Source: WRKP01 sp031549705 (lineage in GTDB: Bacteria; Planctomycetota; Planctomycetia; Pirellulales; Thermoguttaceae). From it: 64,000 nucleotides of DNA. The DNA lies in assembly GCA_031549705.1 (NCBI GenBank), contig JAVBPI010000018.1, forward strand, positions 1 to 64,000, written 5' to 3'. Positions 62,582 through 64,000 of this stretch are shown here, in pieces. Position numbers and translations under genes: made by a program. Within the stretch, counting starts at the first letter, position 1; each line of letters begins with the position of its first letter. The notes under the pieces were generated by a model. That model saw nothing but the letters and a program-made list of their open reading frames with translations. It was not told the origin of the DNA and did not search any database.

Positions 62582-64000
62582 TTACATGGCGTGAAACGTG
62601 ACGGTTCCGTCTTCGGAGCCGGCCATCATGAGTTTTCCGTCGGCGGTAAAACCGACACCGACGATCGGACCTTCGCCGGCGGTCAGTTTCTTGATCTGCT
62701 TGCCGTCTTCCGCGTTCCAAAGGACCGCCGTTTTGTCGGTCGAGCCGGTCAGGACATATTTGCCGTCGGGACTGATCGCGGTGGAAATCACTGCGCCGCC
62801 GTGCCCGCCGAAATTCGTTTCCGGGGCGTCTTTCAAGAGGTTCCAAAGAATCGCGCTGCCGTCGCCGGTCCCCGTCAGGAGGAGTTTGCCGCCGGGGGCG
62901 ATCGTCGAGGTCCAGACATCGTATTTCATGTTGCGAAAAATACCCGCCTCTTTACCGGTTCTCGCCACCCAGTTGAAGGGGGCATCCCCCCGTTTGGCGA
63001 GGATGCGATTACCGTCCGGATAAAAGATGAAATCGTCGCCGACGTCCGCCCCCTTTGTTTCACGGACTTTGCGGCCCGTCAACGTGTCCCAGAACGTGAC
63101 GACGGTTTGTGCCGGGGTTCGTTTTTCGTCGCCGGTTGCCGTGATCAGTTGCGAACCGTTCGGGGCGAGCGCCCATCCGATCGCGTCCGGGACGTCGACG
63201 AGCGCTTTTCCCGTACTGATATCCCAGAGAATGACTTGCCGGTCGGGGTTGCGACGCGGTTGCGTGTCGGGGGCGTTGAATTCGTGCTTTTGGTCGTCGA
63301 ATTTTTCGAACGACGCGGAGAGAATCCTTTTTCCGTTCGGTAATACCTGGATATGCCGGACCGCGGCTTTGTGTCCTTCCAATCGTTTCAGTAATTTGCC
63401 GCTCTTCGTGTCCCAGACGGCGATCGTCGGGTCGCACCAGCCGCCGGAGGTGAGGATCCGATTGCCGTCGTCGGTCATCCGGATCGGGTTGACGCAATAA
63501 TTGAAACCGTTGAATTCCTCCGTTTTTTCGCCGGTTTCGTTGTCCCAGAAAATCGCGCCGTCGTTGAAGGAAACGGTCAAGTACTCCTTGCCGTCCGGAT
63601 TGAACGCCGCGCGGTTGACGCCGCTCGCCAATTGGTCGATCCGGCGAATCCATCGTTGCGTCTTGAGGTCGCCGAAATAGACGTTACCGATTTTCGAGAC
63701 CAACATGAAGTACGAGTTGTCTTTGGAAAACGCGACGGAGTCGAACATGCCGTCCCGAACCTGCGGATCGTTGGCGACGATCAGCGGCAGCGTCGTCAAT
63801 TTTCCGATCACGGGGTTCGGCGGTCTCTCCGTACTCCCGCCCGCGGTGGAAGACGCCTGAACTTTCGGCAAAACATAGGTGTCCCACAGCGTTGCGATTC
63901 CCGGCGCGATCAGCATCGCGATCACGCCGTCCTGATTAAACGAAACGGAATTGAGCGGTCCGCCGACGTTGTCGATTCGCTTGGACTGCGATCCGGAATC
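62582..64000 (-). CDS. WD40-repeat protein, N-terminus beyond the window
   Basis: At least 472 residues; the frame stays open through base 64000, reading SNQDG-like WD40 sequence (PLNSVSFNQDGVIAML) at the edge, so an internal GTG near 63925 is not the true start. About eight WD40 blades are seen (e.g. GHKAAVRHIQVLPNGKRILS, HGGAVISTAISPDGKYVLTG, GPIVGVGFTADGKLMMAGS). Similar in style to the secreted WD40 protein at 13862. A GC palindrome (62978-62990) is inserted in frame. Function probably a binding scaffold. Confidence 0.82.
   Translation of the reverse strand, partial: DSGSQSKRIDNVGGPLNSVSFNQDGVIAMLIAPGIATLWDTYVLPKVQASSTAGGSTERPPNPVIGKLTTLPLIVANDPQVRDGMFDSVAFSKDNSYFMLVSKIGNVYFGDLKTQRWIRRIDQLASGVNRAAFNPDGKEYLTVSFNDGAIFWDNETGEKTEEFNGFNYCVNPIRMTDDGNRILTSGGWCDPTIAVWDTKSGKLLKRLEGHKAAVRHIQVLPNGKRILSASFEKFDDQKHEFNAPDTQPRRNPDRQVILWDISTGKALVDVPDAIGWALAPNGSQLITATGDEKRTPAQTVVTFWDTLTGRKVRETKGADVGDDFIFYPDGNRILAKRGDAPFNWVARTGKEAGIFRNMKYDVWTSTIAPGGKLLLTGTGDGSAILWNLLKDAPETNFGGHGGAVISTAISPDGKYVLTGSTDKTAVLWNAEDGKQIKKLTAGEGPIVGVGFTADGKLMMAGSEDGTVTFHAM
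62978..62990. repeat. In-frame GC palindrome inside the WD40 gene
   Basis: GGGGG-CAT-CCCCC hairpin; on the minus strand GGGGGGATGCCCCCTTCAAC, coding around KRGDAPFN. Related to 4068-4082. Confidence 0.45.

Noticed and set aside
62582..63925. Complete WD40 gene starting with GTG at 63925
   Set aside because: The frame is open to the window edge and encodes further WD40 sequence upstream of that codon.

Overview
The window looks like a chromosomal segment of a planctomycete (Planctomycetota, probably a Pirellulales relative). The markers are lineage-typical: a DUF1559 pseudopilin-like protein ending in an H-x9-D(G/A) motif, a secreted FN3 protein with the LEPR-XLL-type N-terminal motif, an oversized signal peptidase I with a zinc ribbon, secreted WD40 proteins, an FHA-GAF histidine kinase, a membrane-anchored excisionase-like HTH protein, and many secreted glycoside hydrolases. 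Gene order is loose: housekeeping enzymes sit alone among lineage-specific secreted proteins. I saw no tRNA, rRNA, CRISPR array, transposase or phage gene.

Layout. 1-5.1 kb: 5' part of fusA (minus), then B12-dependent ribonucleotide reductase nrdJ with a strong promoter and two candidate NrdR boxes, then two small genes. 5.2-13.6 kb (minus): ZnuA-like lipoprotein, TPR protein with an acidic/basic tandem repeat, membrane protein, FHA-GAF kinase, signal peptidase I, CheX. 13.9-15.9 kb: secreted WD40 protein (plus). 16-22.6 kb (minus): a tightly packed set M20 peptidase / membrane protein / GH106-like hydrolase / mqnA with two 4-base stop-start overlaps. 22.8-26.4 kb (plus): rnhA and the FN3 protein. 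26.4-30.2 kb (minus): thrS and a metX-metW fusion. 30.5-34.3 kb (plus): chemoreceptor with an N-terminal CZB zinc domain, small secreted protein, HTH membrane protein. 34.5-35.9 kb (minus): DUF2089 regulator plus membrane DUF3887-like protein. 36-45.8 kb (plus): membrane proteins, ybaK, lipoprotein, sulfotransferase, trpB, family-2 glycosyltransferase, Tat-signal protein, REC-HD-GYP regulator, lipoprotein. 46-52.9 kb (plus): DUF1559 protein and a run of secreted proteins plus an HHxxxDG acyltransferase. 53-53.9 kb: pyrB. 54-57.3 kb (minus): GH97 then ribD. 57.5-58.6 kb: MoxR ATPase (plus). 58.6-64 kb (minus): GH16, a clan GH-A-like glycosidase, and a WD40 protein running off the end.

The most interesting signals are regulatory and repetitive. 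(1) Upstream of an apparently solitary trpB there is a complete candidate transcription attenuator: promoter, 26-codon leader with two Trp codons three codons apart, an antiterminator pairing and a 14-bp terminator with a T-run. (2) Four intergenic copies of a ~122-bp element with ~24-bp terminal inverted repeats lie between 32.3 and 43.0 kb. (3) Short GC palindromes lie in frame inside four unrelated genes. (4) Two palindromic NrdR-like boxes lie just downstream of the nrdJ promoter.

Themes: polysaccharide breakdown (GH106, GH97, GH16, GH-A-like, sulfotransferase), envelope and secretion (signal peptidase, DUF1559, FN3, WD40), signalling (kinase, CheX, chemoreceptor, HD-GYP), and scattered core biosynthesis (nrdJ, mqnA, metXW, trpB, pyrB, ribD, thrS).
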